A stretch of DNA of 64,000 nt from the NCBI RefSeq assembly GCF_008974285.1, contig NZ_BKZV01000002.1:336514-400513 (forward strand), in the 5' to 3' direction. A program made the translations under genes and the position numbers. The notes under the pieces were generated by a model. The model saw only the letters and a program-made list of their open reading frames with translations, made no database searches and was not told the DNA's origin. The DNA comes from Thermogemmatispora aurantia (GTDB lineage: Bacteria; Chloroflexota; Ktedonobacteria; Ktedonobacterales; Ktedonobacteraceae). Positions 1 to 8,718 of the stretch are shown piece after piece (position 1 is the stretch's first letter; each line of letters begins with the position of its first letter).

Positions 1-6
1 GAACGT

Positions 7-1377
7 ATGGCACGTCCAGCCAAGCGAGTATCTCCTGACACGCTAGGAGGGCGTATCCGCGCAGCACGGCAGAGCCTACGCCTCTCGCTGGCGGATGTCG
101 CTGACGGTCGCTACAGCACTAGCTTGATCTCGCAGATCGAGCGCAACCGTGTCGAGCCTTCGCCGGAGAGCCTGCGCTTCCTGGCCGAGCGGCTGAATCT
201 GCCTCTGGACGATCTGATGGTCCTGGTCCAGCAGCAGCGCGAGTCGGAGGCCGAGGCCAATCGCTACAAGGAAAACGAGGAAAAGTTGAATCACGCTCTC
301 CGCTTGCTAGAGAGCAAACATGTGAAAGCAGCGCTGGACCTGGTTACGACCATTAATATCGAGCATGCTCCTCCTTCGCTGCGCTGGAGGCTCTACGCTT
401 TGAAGGGACAATGCTTCTTTAGCATGCGGGAGTTTGTGAAGGCTCAGCGGCAATTCTTCCAGGCCGCCGCTTTGCGGCCCGAGCGAGTACCAACCGAGCA
501 AATATACGAGGCAACCTTGCTGCATCTGCATCTGGCCGCGACTTGCCGCGAGCTAGGTCATCTCGATCTGGCCAACGATCACTATGAGACGGTGCTGAAG
601 CTGATGCAACCAGAAACCCCCATTCACTATGTGGCTGAAGCCCACTGGGGGCTCGCTCTGGTCTCGTTCGAGCGCGCCGATAGCCATCGCGATGATGAGC
701 AGTGGGCCGTCGAGTCCGAGCAGTTGAAGTATCGTGCGCTCCGCCACGCTGAGAACGCTCGCACACTTTATCGCTCGATCGGGGATGAGATCAACGAGAG
801 CTTGCTGAGCTGCGAAATCGCCCTGATCTACCAGGGCCTGGGCCGTTTAGATGAGGCCCGCGCCTGTTTGCGTGAGGTTTTAGAGAAGTGGCAGCCGCAA
901 GTGGCCGCTGCGGTGCCCGTCGGGAAAAATACTCTGGAGGAGCGCCGCCAGAAGCGCGAGGCTAATGTGGTGGCGGCGGCAGCAGCTTATCTCGCTAGCA
1001 TTGAGCTGCAATGTCAGCAGTACGAGCTGGCGCTGGAGTACGTTCGTCAGGCCCACGAGGCGGCGCGCAAAAGCTATACGCTGCGCCGCGCAGAAGCCTA
1101 TCTGATCGAGGGCCAGATCCTTGAGGCAATGGAGCAAGAGCGAGGGACAGCGCCTGGCGGCCAGTCCGGGGCGGAGCGGGCTTTCCGTGCCGCTATCGAG
1201 GAGCTGAAACCTACCCATCGTATGGCGGCCCTGATCCATGCTCATGATTTGCTGGGACGCCATTTGTTAAAGCGCGGCAGGATCAAGGAGGGTGAGTACG
1301 AGCTTGATGTAGCGCGGGCGCTGGCTCAGACACGCCGTCAATGGCAGGAACCGCTGGCGATCACCGATGAGCTGTGA
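7..1377 (+). CDS. XRE-family HTH regulator with C-terminal TPR repeats
   Basis: A predicted cytoplasmic transcription regulator of 456 residues. Residues about 14-70 form an HTH_XRE domain (GGRIRAARQSLRLSLADVA, then SLISQIERNRVEPS, the recognition-helix region). The rest is a helical solenoid of TPR-like repeats (for example residues 120-160, 190-230 and 250-290), an architecture used by RRNPP-type and other sensor-regulators to bind a peptide or protein. The frame is open to the window edge upstream of ATG 7, so the start and ribosome binding site cannot be judged; the ATG gives a typical N-terminus. Targets are unknown. A second HTH/TPR protein lies at the other end of the window. Confidence 0.8.
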   Translation: MARPAKRVSPDTLGGRIRAARQSLRLSLADVADGRYSTSLISQIERNRVEPSPESLRFLAERLNLPLDDLMVLVQQQRESEAEANRYKENEEKLNHALRLLESKHVKAALDLVTTINIEHAPPSLRWRLYALKGQCFFSMREFVKAQRQFFQAAALRPERVPTEQIYEATLLHLHLAATCRELGHLDLANDHYETVLKLMQPETPIHYVAEAHWGLALVSFERADSHRDDEQWAVESEQLKYRALRHAENARTLYRSIGDEINESLLSCEIALIYQGLGRLDEARACLREVLEKWQPQVAAAVPVGKNTLEERRQKREANVVAAAAAYLASIELQCQQYELALEYVRQAHEAARKSYTLRRAEAYLIEGQILEAMEQERGTAPGGQSGAERAFRAAIEELKPTHRMAALIHAHDLLGRHLLKRGRIKEGEYELDVARALAQTRRQWQEPLAITDEL

Positions 1378-1736
1378 GCGTCTTGACTCGCCAGGATGAG
1401 ACTCATCGGCGCCACTCCAGATCGGGCTAGACTAGGCCGGCAGCGCTCTCTCGATCCGCCCTACGCTTCCCTTGCTGGTTCGCCTGGCAGTGACTGGCGC
1501 AACTTCCTGCCATCGCTAGGCGTAGATTCTGTAGCAAGGCTCACCACCGGGCGGGGCTGATGAGGAGAGCGATAGAGCCTCTTCCTTTACTAGCGCTATC
1601 AGGCGGCCCGGCTGGCGGCCCGGACCGCGTTCCGTGATGAGCAAGCATCGCTCAAGAGAAGGCAGGAGCAGACGGTGGGTAAGCAGCAAGCAGTCTGCAC
1701 TCCTGACTCTGGCGTGCGTATCGAGGGGAGGATCAT
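1378..1736. other. Intergenic region, no gene seen
   Basis: A 359-base gap with no convincing coding frame. An imperfect inverted repeat near 1663-1704 (AGGAGCAGAC against GTCTGCACTCCT) could fold in the leader of the next gene. No promoter with both hexamers was recognised. Confidence 0.4.
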
Positions 1737-2492
1737 ATGCTGAAGCCTGTGACTGGACATTACGAATGCCAGCATCGTGCGCTGCCGGTGCCGGGGTTGG
1801 ATGCTTTAACCGGGCGAGTCGACCGCTTGACGCTGCTACCGAATGGGCGCTTCGTCCTGCTTACACAGGAGCACTCGCGCCTGGCTCAGGCCGCTCAGAG
1901 CTTCTTGACTGGCACAGGCGCCGGCTCAGGATCTGCTGTGAGCCCGCCGCCAGCGGAGGCGCGGCGCGAGGGTCAGTATGTCTGCCAGGAGCGTCGGCTG
2001 CTGCTGCACTTCGATGATGGGAGCTACCTGGAGGGCCAGTTTGCCTGGAATGGTGAGGGAATACAGCTCGGACAGGATTTCTTCCAGAAGGTTTCTGACA
2101 ACACGTTTTTCCCTCCTCCACAGCGTCTCAAGCAGGAGATGGAGGAGCTGGCTAAGGGGCTAAAGGTAGCCGCCACACTCGGGAACCTGGCAGTGAAGGC
2201 CGCTCGCGCTTTACAAAGCACGCAAACGAACAGCGCTGGTCAGCGCCCTTTATCCTCGTCACCCTCGCCGACGGCAATGGGGCCGTCTGCTGCGCCTTCC
2301 GCTTCTCCAGTTCAGCCCCCCGCTGCACCAACTCCAGCACCTCCGACTAGCCCAGGCACGTTTTCCCTTTCCACCACTGATGACCGGAACCAGGCGGCAG
2401 CTGGCAGCGAGACCTTTTTCTGCGATCAATGTGGGGCCCGCGTGCGCCCAGGCAAGCGCTATTGTGGGCAGTGCGGCGCGCTCCTGCCCTGA
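1737..2492 (+). CDS. Zinc-ribbon domain protein with proline/serine-rich linker
   Basis: A 251-residue protein of unknown function. The C-terminus is a compact zinc ribbon with two CxxC knuckles (CDQCG and CGQCG, residues about 227-248) that should bind one zinc ion. The first 150 residues look globular and contain short beta-rich stretches (RLLLHFDDGSYLEG). Residues about 165-215 are a low-complexity Pro/Ser/Ala linker. ATG 1737 is preceded by GAGGGGAGGA at a good distance, so the start is well supported. It lies upstream of yihY with a 75-base gap. A mirror-image arrangement, with an N-terminal zinc ribbon, occurs in the gene at 22781-23302. Confidence 0.7.
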   Translation: MLKPVTGHYECQHRALPVPGLDALTGRVDRLTLLPNGRFVLLTQEHSRLAQAAQSFLTGTGAGSGSAVSPPPAEARREGQYVCQERRLLLHFDDGSYLEGQFAWNGEGIQLGQDFFQKVSDNTFFPPPQRLKQEMEELAKGLKVAATLGNLAVKAARALQSTQTNSAGQRPLSSSPSPTAMGPSAAPSASPVQPPAAPTPAPPTSPGTFSLSTTDDRNQAAAGSETFFCDQCGARVRPGKRYCGQCGALLP

Positions 2493-2567
2493 CTCGATCT
2501 GCGCTCTTGAAACAGAGAGGGCCTTTCTGGCGTGAATAGACTGGGAGCTTTTTGCTGGAGTTTGTAG

Positions 2568-3614
2568 ATGACGATGACAACGGAAGATGTCTCTGAAGGG
2601 ATGCAGCAGCAGCGTACGAACCCAAGAGCCTCCAGCCATGCCAGATTGGAGAAGATCGTGCAACGTGCTCAGGCTTTTTTCGTCAAGTTCAATAATGACT
2701 GGGTCATGAATCTGGCAGCAGCTCTGGCCTTCAACCTGCTGACCGCAATGGCTCCGCTGGCCGTGGCACTGCTGGCCCTCCCGGGCCTGTTGCTGGGCAA
2801 GGCCGAGGTCCGCATGTACCTCAGCCAGGTCATTCTCTCAATCTTTCCGCGGATGACGGCTTCGCCCGAGCTGATCGATGCCCTGCTGCGTCAGCTCAAT
2901 CGTGTCTCCGGTCCCCTGGGCATTGTCTCTGTCCTGATTGCCCTCTTCACTGGCTCACGCCTCTTCGTCCTGCTGGAAGGCTGTTTCGGCATTATCTACC
3001 GACGGCGTCCGCGTGCCCTGTTGCAGCAGAACCTGATGGCTCTGGGCATGCTCCTGCTCTTCGCCGTGCTGACCCCGCTGATGGTCCTGGCGGCTAGCTT
3101 GCCGGCCCTGGTCATCGCCTTCCTGAAGCAGACCCCGCTTGGCCAGATACCTGGCAGCGGCTTCGCCTTCAGCCTGGGTAGTCTGCTTGCTGGCCTGGCT
3201 ATCTCCTGGGTGTTCTTTCTGACGATCTATACCTTTGTACCTAATCGACGCATTCGCTGGCGCTCAACCTGGCGCGGTGCCTTGCTCGCTGCCGTGCTGA
3301 CCCAGATCTATCTGTCTCTTTTCTCCCTCTATGCTGCTCACTTTCTGAATGGCCTGGGTGGCCAGATTGGCTTCGCAATCATCCTGGTGACCTTCTTCTA
3401 CTACTTCGCGGTGATTCTCTTGTTGGGCGCCGAGGTCAACGCTTTCTTTGGCGAGAAGATTCGCTCATCCCCCGCCGACCTGGTGACGCTGGTAGCCACC
3501 AGCTTCAGCAATGAGACCACCGCCTCTGCAGAGCCGGCTACGGCCCCTGCTCCGCCGACGGGGCTGATCTCATCAGGGGCTAGAGACCCAAAAGAACAAT
3601 CAGGGCAATTGTGA
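2568..3614 (+). CDS. YihY/BrkB-family inner-membrane protein
   Basis: A 348-residue polytopic membrane protein of the YihY/virulence factor BrkB family, once misannotated as RNase BN. A short cytoplasmic N-terminus is followed by about six transmembrane segments. The family-typical start NDWVMNLAAALAFNLLTAMAP and the TGSRLFVLLEGCF and YTFVPNRRIRWRS regions are recognisable. The C-terminal 50 residues are soluble and Ala/Pro/Ser-rich. The transport substrate is not established for this family. ATG 2568 follows GGAG at 8 bases. The last 35 bases overlap the convergent DUF3307 gene. Confidence 0.85.
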   Translation: MTMTTEDVSEGMQQQRTNPRASSHARLEKIVQRAQAFFVKFNNDWVMNLAAALAFNLLTAMAPLAVALLALPGLLLGKAEVRMYLSQVILSIFPRMTASPELIDALLRQLNRVSGPLGIVSVLIALFTGSRLFVLLEGCFGIIYRRRPRALLQQNLMALGMLLLFAVLTPLMVLAASLPALVIAFLKQTPLGQIPGSGFAFSLGSLLAGLAISWVFFLTIYTFVPNRRIRWRSTWRGALLAAVLTQIYLSLFSLYAAHFLNGLGGQIGFAIILVTFFYYFAVILLLGAEVNAFFGEKIRSSPADLVTLVATSFSNETTASAEPATAPAPPTGLISSGARDPKEQSGQL

Positions 3615-3894
3615 TCAGATGCAAGAGCTGGTCAACCCAGATGGAGGTAATCACCTGGTAGCGCGCCTTGAGAGCATCAACGATCAGGTGGGTGGTGAAG
3701 AGGATAACAATTGCCAACATTGAGGGATGGGCAAAGAGGATGAAGACCGCCGTGTAAGTGGCGCAGTGATAGAAGGTGACTTCCCAGCTCTTGCCTTTCT
3801 CCACTGCCATCCAGGTGCTCTGGAAAGCGAAGTCGCCGACAAAATGGCAGGCCAGCCAGATGAGGAGCGTCGATAACAGGCTAGTGACGGCCAT
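3580..3894 (-). CDS. DUF3307 membrane protein
   Basis: A small (104 aa) integral membrane protein with about three or four hydrophobic helices, matching DUF3307: the N-terminal HFVGDFAFQSTWMA and the later TTHLIVDALKARY and DQLLHLITIA carry the family's conserved His/Asp residues. Function is unknown; the intramembrane His and Asp residues suggest a metal- or proton-handling role (inference). Its 3' end overlaps the 3' end of the yihY-like gene by 35 bases, tail to tail. Confidence 0.75.
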   Translation of the reverse strand: MAVTSLLSTLLIWLACHFVGDFAFQSTWMAVEKGKSWEVTFYHCATYTAVFILFAHPSMLAIVILFTTHLIVDALKARYQVITSIWVDQLLHLITIALIVLLGL

Positions 3895-4008
3895 CGGCCA
3901 TCCCCTCCGAACTCAGCTAGAGCAACGGTGCTCGCTTTTTCGAACTAGCCTAGCGTCGGAGGGGATGACCACACTATGACCTGGCTCGCAGTCTGAGAGT
4001 GAACTGGC

Positions 4009-5676
4009 TTACATTGCTCGCACCGAGGCGCTTTGGCTCCGCCAGGGCGTTTTTGACAGCACACGTATCAGGAGGAGGGCCAGTATCAGTATCCAGAAGC
4101 AGAAGGCCAGATCCTGCTCCAGCACCGAGCTATCGACCATTCCCTGGATGAGGGCAGCAACCATCGCCCCGCCAATGCTCAGTGTGCCCCAGACCAACCA
4201 GGGATCAGCCTCGGCCTGACGATAGAGGTGCGCAAGAATTCGGAAGAGCAGCCAGAAGAAGAGAATCAGCGCCGCCAGGAAGGCCAGCAGGCCCACAATG
4301 CCAATGCTGACCCAGATCTGCAGGAAAATATTATGCGGATGGGAGAGATCCGGCTCGGAACGCAAGCCGGTGGGCCGATGCGTCTGTGGGTCTGTTGTGA
4401 TCCAGTAATGGTAGAGATTCGTGGTATGGCAGACATTGTTCAGGCTGTAATGACAGAGCCAGTTGTCGAGACCATAGCCCACAATAGGGCTGTCCTTGAT
4501 CATGTGGAGAGCGCTCTCCCACAGGTAGATGCGTTTGGTCAGGGTGCCAATGCCCTGAGCATTGGCATGACGCTCCAACAGATAGCTGCTGATGTTGCTA
4601 TGGAAGCAGAGGAGTCCAAGCCCTATCAGGAGTACCAGGCCCAGCCCACAGATCAGCAAGAGCTGGCGATCAGCAATTGCGCAGGCGATGAGGAAGATCA
4701 CTGCTCCAACGCAGGCGGCCCAGGCACCACCCGAGCGCGTGAGATAGAGGACAAAGATCAGCGGCAGACAGAGAGCAAGAGCCAGCAGGCGACAACGCCA
4801 GGAGGCCAGGAAGCCCCCATTGGCCATGCGCGGCATGAGTATCAGCGCTAACCCCAGCGGCAGGGTGTAGTCGAAAAGCAGCCCTACGCTGTTGGCACTG
4901 CCATAGACAGTGTTGATGCGCGGTAGATCGCTGAGGCTGGCACCGTGGGCCAGCATATCAAAGTATTGCCCAATTCCGAGGAGGGCAATCAGGAAGCCGG
5001 TGGCGAAGAGCGCTAGCAGCAGTCTCACCAGGTCCTGGCGCGTGCGCAGGCAGGCGAGGGCCAGCAGGAGATAGACTAGAGGATCAAGGACTTCTTCGCG
5101 GAAGGCCCGGAGAGCTACTGTACGGTTATAGGCGATGACGACGGAAAAGGCCGAGGCCCCCAGAAAGAGCAGGATCGGCCACAGCAAGGGGCCCAGACGC
5201 GCCCGCAGCTCGGACCAGCTCAGCCAGTAGGGCCAGCGTTGCCGCCGCACCAGTGCCTGTATCAAGACTACAGCCACACAACTCCAGAGGCTAATCTCTG
5301 CCGCACTAAAGCTATAATGGCTTACCACTGTCTTCTGCAGTAAATAGAAGGGCAGGCTCAGCGGCAGGAGCGCAACGGCTATGGCTGGACGATACCAGCA
5401 GAGGATCATAAAGATCAACAGGAAAGGCAACGTTGCGAGCGGGGGGAGATGGAAGAATGGCCCTGATCCCAGATGGGTATTGCCCGCACAATAGTAGAGG
5501 GCCATTGAGAGCACCAGACCAGCCTCTAGAAGACGATCAAGCCAGAAAGGCGATGGAGTATGGCGACCGGGAGCGCTGGAAGTGGAAGAGCTTGCACCAG
5601 GCCCCCCTGGCCCAGTCAGCTTTTCTCGCTGGGTTCCGATCTCCGGCCCGTTGGAAGGAAGTACTTTTTCGTTCAT
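4009..5676 (-). CDS. O-antigen ligase / Wzy polymerase-like membrane protein
   Basis: A 555-residue protein with about a dozen transmembrane helices after a 45-residue Gly/Pro/Ser-rich cytoplasmic tail. The large periplasmic loop and adjacent helices match the O-antigen ligase (Wzy_C) family: KRIYLWESALHMIKDSPIVG, YGLDNW and SHPHNIFLQIWVSIGIVG contain the family's typical W-x-S-A, G-x-G and H-N-x-x-L-Q motifs. It likely transfers or polymerises glycans on a lipid carrier; in an organism without a clear LPS this may be a capsule or cell-wall glycan. Start is ATG 5676 with a weak upstream GAAGG. It stands alone, and its upstream region holds an extended -10 promoter and a structured inverted repeat. 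Confidence 0.75.
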   Translation of the reverse strand: MNEKVLPSNGPEIGTQREKLTGPGGPGASSSTSSAPGRHTPSPFWLDRLLEAGLVLSMALYYCAGNTHLGSGPFFHLPPLATLPFLLIFMILCWYRPAIAVALLPLSLPFYLLQKTVVSHYSFSAAEISLWSCVAVVLIQALVRRQRWPYWLSWSELRARLGPLLWPILLFLGASAFSVVIAYNRTVALRAFREEVLDPLVYLLLALACLRTRQDLVRLLLALFATGFLIALLGIGQYFDMLAHGASLSDLPRINTVYGSANSVGLLFDYTLPLGLALILMPRMANGGFLASWRCRLLALALCLPLIFVLYLTRSGGAWAACVGAVIFLIACAIADRQLLLICGLGLVLLIGLGLLCFHSNISSYLLERHANAQGIGTLTKRIYLWESALHMIKDSPIVGYGLDNWLCHYSLNNVCHTTNLYHYWITTDPQTHRPTGLRSEPDLSHPHNIFLQIWVSIGIVGLLAFLAALILFFWLLFRILAHLYRQAEADPWLVWGTLSIGGAMVAALIQGMVDSSVLEQDLAFCFWILILALLLIRVLSKTPWRSQSASVRAM

Positions 5677-5878
5677 TTTTAGACAAAACCTTCTCTATAT
5701 TTCGGGTTTTGCTTGCTCCCCATAGCTATACATCGATAAAACGGGCACATTCGTCGCACTTTGACCAACTGCACTGGTCGGGAGCACAAGAGTAAGGTAG
5801 CAAAGAGGTACCCCCACTGCTCGCCTGCTCGCTTCTGGCAGACAGGGCAGGAACAGGGCAGCGGGTCTAACGTCTCCC

Positions 5879-5887
5879 ATTGTAGCA
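5879..5887 (-). promoter_or_regulatory. Extended -10 promoter candidate (O-antigen ligase-like gene)
   Basis: On the minus strand this reads TGC-TACAAT, the same extended -10 layout seen at several other gene starts in the window. It would give a leader of about 195 bases. No clear -35 hexamer. Confidence 0.35.
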
Positions 5888-6239
5888 TATGCCTGCCGAA
5901 AAGCAGCCGCCTACGCTAAGAATAGCCGACTCGGGTAGGCACGATCTCAGTCAGTGCAAGGCGGAGGAGAGGAGGCGCGCAAAGAGGGTGGCCACAGACA
6001 CAGCGAGAACCCGGCCAGCCTGAGCGATCGGCGAGAAGACCAGGGCCTCCGTCCTCTCTCCCTCTCGTTTACCACCATCGGTGGGTGGCAGCCAGGATCA
6101 AGGACGGAGGCGCCCAATTTCAACAAACGTTAAGCGGACGACTGCTGTCTCTTACCCCATCACAAAGGGGTCTCTCCCTCGGGATCTTAGAGAGCAGTCC
6201 CGGCGCCTTCGCACTGCAGGTGGGCTGCTCCCTTATTGC
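5888..6239. other. Intergenic region with a perfect 11-bp inverted repeat
   Basis: No gene seen. Bases 6045-6055 and 6101-6111 are perfect reverse complements (GCCTCCGTCCT / AGGACGGAGGC) with a 45-base spacer. The spacer itself contains a smaller hairpin (CCACC 6072-6076, GGTGG 6080-6084). This is consistent with a structured RNA or a protein-binding site. A CCCC/GGGG hairpin follows near 6160-6175. Confidence 0.45.
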
Positions 6240-7112
6240 TCAATGCGAGGCGCCCTTAGTAGCAGCTTCGGCAGGCAGAGTCTGCGACGACTGAGCCGGG
6301 GGCAGCGGTACAGGTTTGCGCGTCAGACGCCAGAAGAGCGTCCCGAAGATGAGCAGGAAGGCCACATAGACGCCGGCCCGCAACAGTGTTGGCGCATCAC
6401 TGTAACCAAGCAAGCCGTGCAGCAAGCTACCTACCGTGCTCTCTTCGCTCAGCCAGCCGCTGCTATCCCAGAGCACCGTCGTCCCAAATGGTAACCAATG
6501 CAGCTCCTCTTGCATGGTCTGGACGGCATTGCCCAGCAGACCAGCGGCGAAAAAGAGCAAGAGCAAGCCCATGACTCGGAAAAAGCGACGGTAGTCGAGG
6601 CGGTAACCCAGACGATAGATCAGGAAGCAGAGAGCCACCGCGAGCAGCAGGCCAATCAGCGCCCCCAGCATCAATAGCGGGGCCTCATGCGTTTGAAGAG
6701 CGAAGGCCAGGGTAAAGAAAGCCGTCTCCAATCCCTCACGGCCAACCGAGGTGAAAGCCAGCAGCCCCAAAGCCAACCCCGAGCTGGCCATGCTGGCTTT
6801 TGTCATCATCTCACGTTTCAAGGTACGGCTATGCTGCTGCATCCAGAAGGTCATCGAGGTTAGCAGCACCACCGCCACCAGGTAGGTCACGGTCTCAAAG
6901 ACCGCCTCGAACCAGGTGCCATCGTAGATACGGACCGTGACATATAAGGCCAGTGCGGCGAGAAAAGAGCACAAGACGGCCAGCGCAACCCCGATCCAGA
7001 CCGCGCGCGCCTGGCGCATCAGCTGCAACTGGCGCAGAGCCGCCAAGAGGATGCTCACAATCAGGCTGGCCTCCAGCCCCTCACGTAGATAGAGAATTGC
7101 AGTCGCCAGCAT
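6240..7112 (-). CDS. FTR1-family high-affinity iron permease
   Basis: A 290-residue, seven-helix membrane permease of the FTR1/EfeU family. Both hallmark iron-binding motifs are present: REGLEA at residues 10-15 in helix 1, and REGLET near residue 125 in helix 4. In this family the Arg-Glu-x-x-Glu pairs carry ferric iron across the cytoplasmic membrane. EfeO/EfeB partners are not in the window. The next gene upstream is a DtxR-family regulator on the same strand, 297 bases away, which makes iron-responsive control plausible (inference). Start ATG 7112 is preceded by GGAGAAAG. Confidence 0.88.
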   Translation of the reverse strand: MLATAILYLREGLEASLIVSILLAALRQLQLMRQARAVWIGVALAVLCSFLAALALYVTVRIYDGTWFEAVFETVTYLVAVVLLTSMTFWMQQHSRTLKREMMTKASMASSGLALGLLAFTSVGREGLETAFFTLAFALQTHEAPLLMLGALIGLLLAVALCFLIYRLGYRLDYRRFFRVMGLLLLFFAAGLLGNAVQTMQEELHWLPFGTTVLWDSSGWLSEESTVGSLLHGLLGYSDAPTLLRAGVYVAFLLIFGTLFWRLTRKPVPLPPAQSSQTLPAEAATKGASH

Positions 7113-7343
7113 CGAACAGTACTTTCTCCACTTTCCGCTGACAGCACAGCGGCCTAGTACATGCTCTTCCTTTCCCTTCCACTATGCTACCAAATCCGAG
7201 CGTTCCACTCAGATATGAACCTACTCAGATGATAGCACCCGCGGCAAGCGACGGTCAAGGGATGAGTCTGCTCGCTGCTCTCGTTCGCTCCTCTCCCGAT
7301 CACGCCACCGGGCAAGGTTGCCAGCCGCTCTCCGCTCCGCCCT

Positions 7344-7369
7344 CCCCCAACCCTGCTTAGGGTTGGGGG
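7344..7369 (-). terminator. Strong hairpin downstream of the dtxR-like gene
   Basis: A perfect 11-bp stem (7344-7354 with 7359-7369) and a 4-base GCTT loop, 41 bases past the stop of the regulator. There is no U-tract on either strand, so termination would be Rho-assisted or the hairpin may stabilise the 3' end. Confidence 0.5.
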
Positions 7370-7409
7370 CCACCTGGCTGGCTCGTCGGCAGACGAACCG
7401 GGGCCACGC

Positions 7410-8114
7410 TTAGCGCGTGACCCAGATCTTGGGCGCGATCGATTTCATGATAGTCACCTCACGCCCATCGACCAAGAGCACAACGCTCTCCTCGCTATCA
7501 TCAGGGTTGAGCTTACGCCCCTGGGAAACTACAGTCAGACGCGTGCCCGGCGTCAGCCCGCGCTGATGGAGATAGAGGATCAGGGCCGATTCATCCTCGA
7601 CCACTTCCGAAATGAGGAGGATCGTCGCCGTCTCGCCCGGCGCCAGGGCGGAGAGCCGCACGGCTCCGCAGTCGCTGAGATAGGTCCGCGCGTTGGGCAC
7701 AAGACCAGGGATGGGATTGCCATGCGGGCAGGTGGTTGGTTGCTTGAGGTTGAGAATAACTTGCTCCTCAAATTTGCCCGAGATGACGTGCTCCAGACGG
7801 CAGGCTTCTTCATGGACCTGATGCCATTCCATACCTAGAAGATCGACAAGGAAGCGCTCAGCAAGCCGATGACGTCGCAGCACGGACTCAGCGATCTGAT
7901 AACCGGCTTCGGTGAGACGTACCTGCCGCCTGCTGTCCATTTCTACATATCCATCACGGACAAGCCGCTTAAGCGTCTCAGTAACAGTTGGAGGGGCAAC
8001 GCCAAATTTTTGGGCCAATCTTGCGCCAATGACCGTTTCCCCCTCCATACTCATGTTATAGATTGTCTCCAGGTATTCCTCGACAGTCTGACTCACTGAT
8101 TCTGCGGTCTTCAT
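7410..8114 (-). CDS. DtxR/MntR-family metal-dependent repressor
   Basis: A 234-residue metal-responsive DNA-binding regulator. The N-terminal winged helix (residues 1-65, EEYLETIYNMS, APPTVTETLKRLVRDGYVE) is followed by the metal-binding/dimerisation domain with the expected ligands (HRLAERFLVDLLGMEW, HEEACRLEHVIS, CPHGNPIPG). A C-terminal FeoA/SH3-like domain (residues about 155-230, LSALAPGETATILLISE) completes the three-domain DtxR form. A longer frame exists, but ATG 8114 is preceded by AGAAGGATC and starts the family-typical N-terminus. The neighbouring FTR1 permease is the obvious candidate target. Fe versus Mn specificity cannot be read from sequence. Confidence 0.88.
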   Translation of the reverse strand: MKTAESVSQTVEEYLETIYNMSMEGETVIGARLAQKFGVAPPTVTETLKRLVRDGYVEMDSRRQVRLTEAGYQIAESVLRRHRLAERFLVDLLGMEWHQVHEEACRLEHVISGKFEEQVILNLKQPTTCPHGNPIPGLVPNARTYLSDCGAVRLSALAPGETATILLISEVVEDESALILYLHQRGLTPGTRLTVVSQGRKLNPDDSEESVVLLVDGREVTIMKSIAPKIWVTR

Positions 8115-8176
8115 GATCCTTCTGTTCCCTTTGCTGCTGGCCAAAACTCGTACAAATGGCGATACTACCCCACAGC

Positions 8177-8205
8177 AGTATAGCATATCAAGCAGGCGCT
8201 GCCAA
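8177..8205 (-). promoter_or_regulatory. Promoter of the dtxR-like gene
   Basis: On the minus strand: TTGGCA (8200-8205), a 17-base spacer, then TGC-TATACT with the -10 at 8177-8182. It lies about 60 bases upstream of ATG 8114. Spacing and both hexamers are near consensus, with an added extended -10. Confidence 0.65.
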
Positions 8206-8305
8206 ATCAGCGTCTGCCTTCTTGCCGGGAGACGGTCTGGGCCGTCTCCCTCTACCAAACCGCCAGTCGCCCTACAGAGTATGCGCTAGTTGCCTTGACC
8301 TTTCT

Positions 8306-8355
8306 ACATTTTCTACCGTTCACCCTGTCATTTTACTTTTTACGACATTTTCTAC
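8306..8355. repeat. Two 11-bp direct repeats in the dtxR-like upstream region
   Basis: ACATTTTCTAC occurs at 8306-8316 and again at 8345-8355, 39 bp apart, within an AT-rich island in otherwise GC-rich DNA. This is candidate operator spacing (close to four helical turns). The rest of 8115-8718 holds promoters for the two divergent genes and no recognisable gene. Confidence 0.45.
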
Positions 8356-8578
8356 ATAATTTCCAGGGAAGATCTGCAGACATTTTTCTGTCTATCAGAA
8401 CTGTTCTGAATGCTGCATAGATCAGCTCACCATACACGCGGTCCTGGCCAGACGAGGATAGAGCCTGAGCAGCTCAGCTACCCACTATCTATCAGGATAG
8501 AATGGCAGAGGAGCCGATGCTCTTGCTCGTTGCCCAGAGTGGCCTGGAGGTCCTGGCACAGCCTCAACTGCTGACTTT

Positions 8579-8608
8579 TGGACAGCGGCCTGTCTCATGT
8601 GGTACGAT
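8579..8608 (+). promoter_or_regulatory. Possible promoter of the histidine phosphatase gene
   Basis: TGGACA (8579-8584), an 18-base spacer and TACGAT (8603-8608), about 110 bases before ATG 8719. The hexamers match consensus only in part. Confidence 0.3.
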
Positions 8609-8718
8609 GGAAGTGAGAGTCGCCTCCGCTGCCCAGCCCTCCCACGGTGACTGACGCGGCAGGCAGACTCATCCGCGGTTCTTGTACCCTGTGAGGAGAT
8701 TTTTACTAAAAGGAGCGA

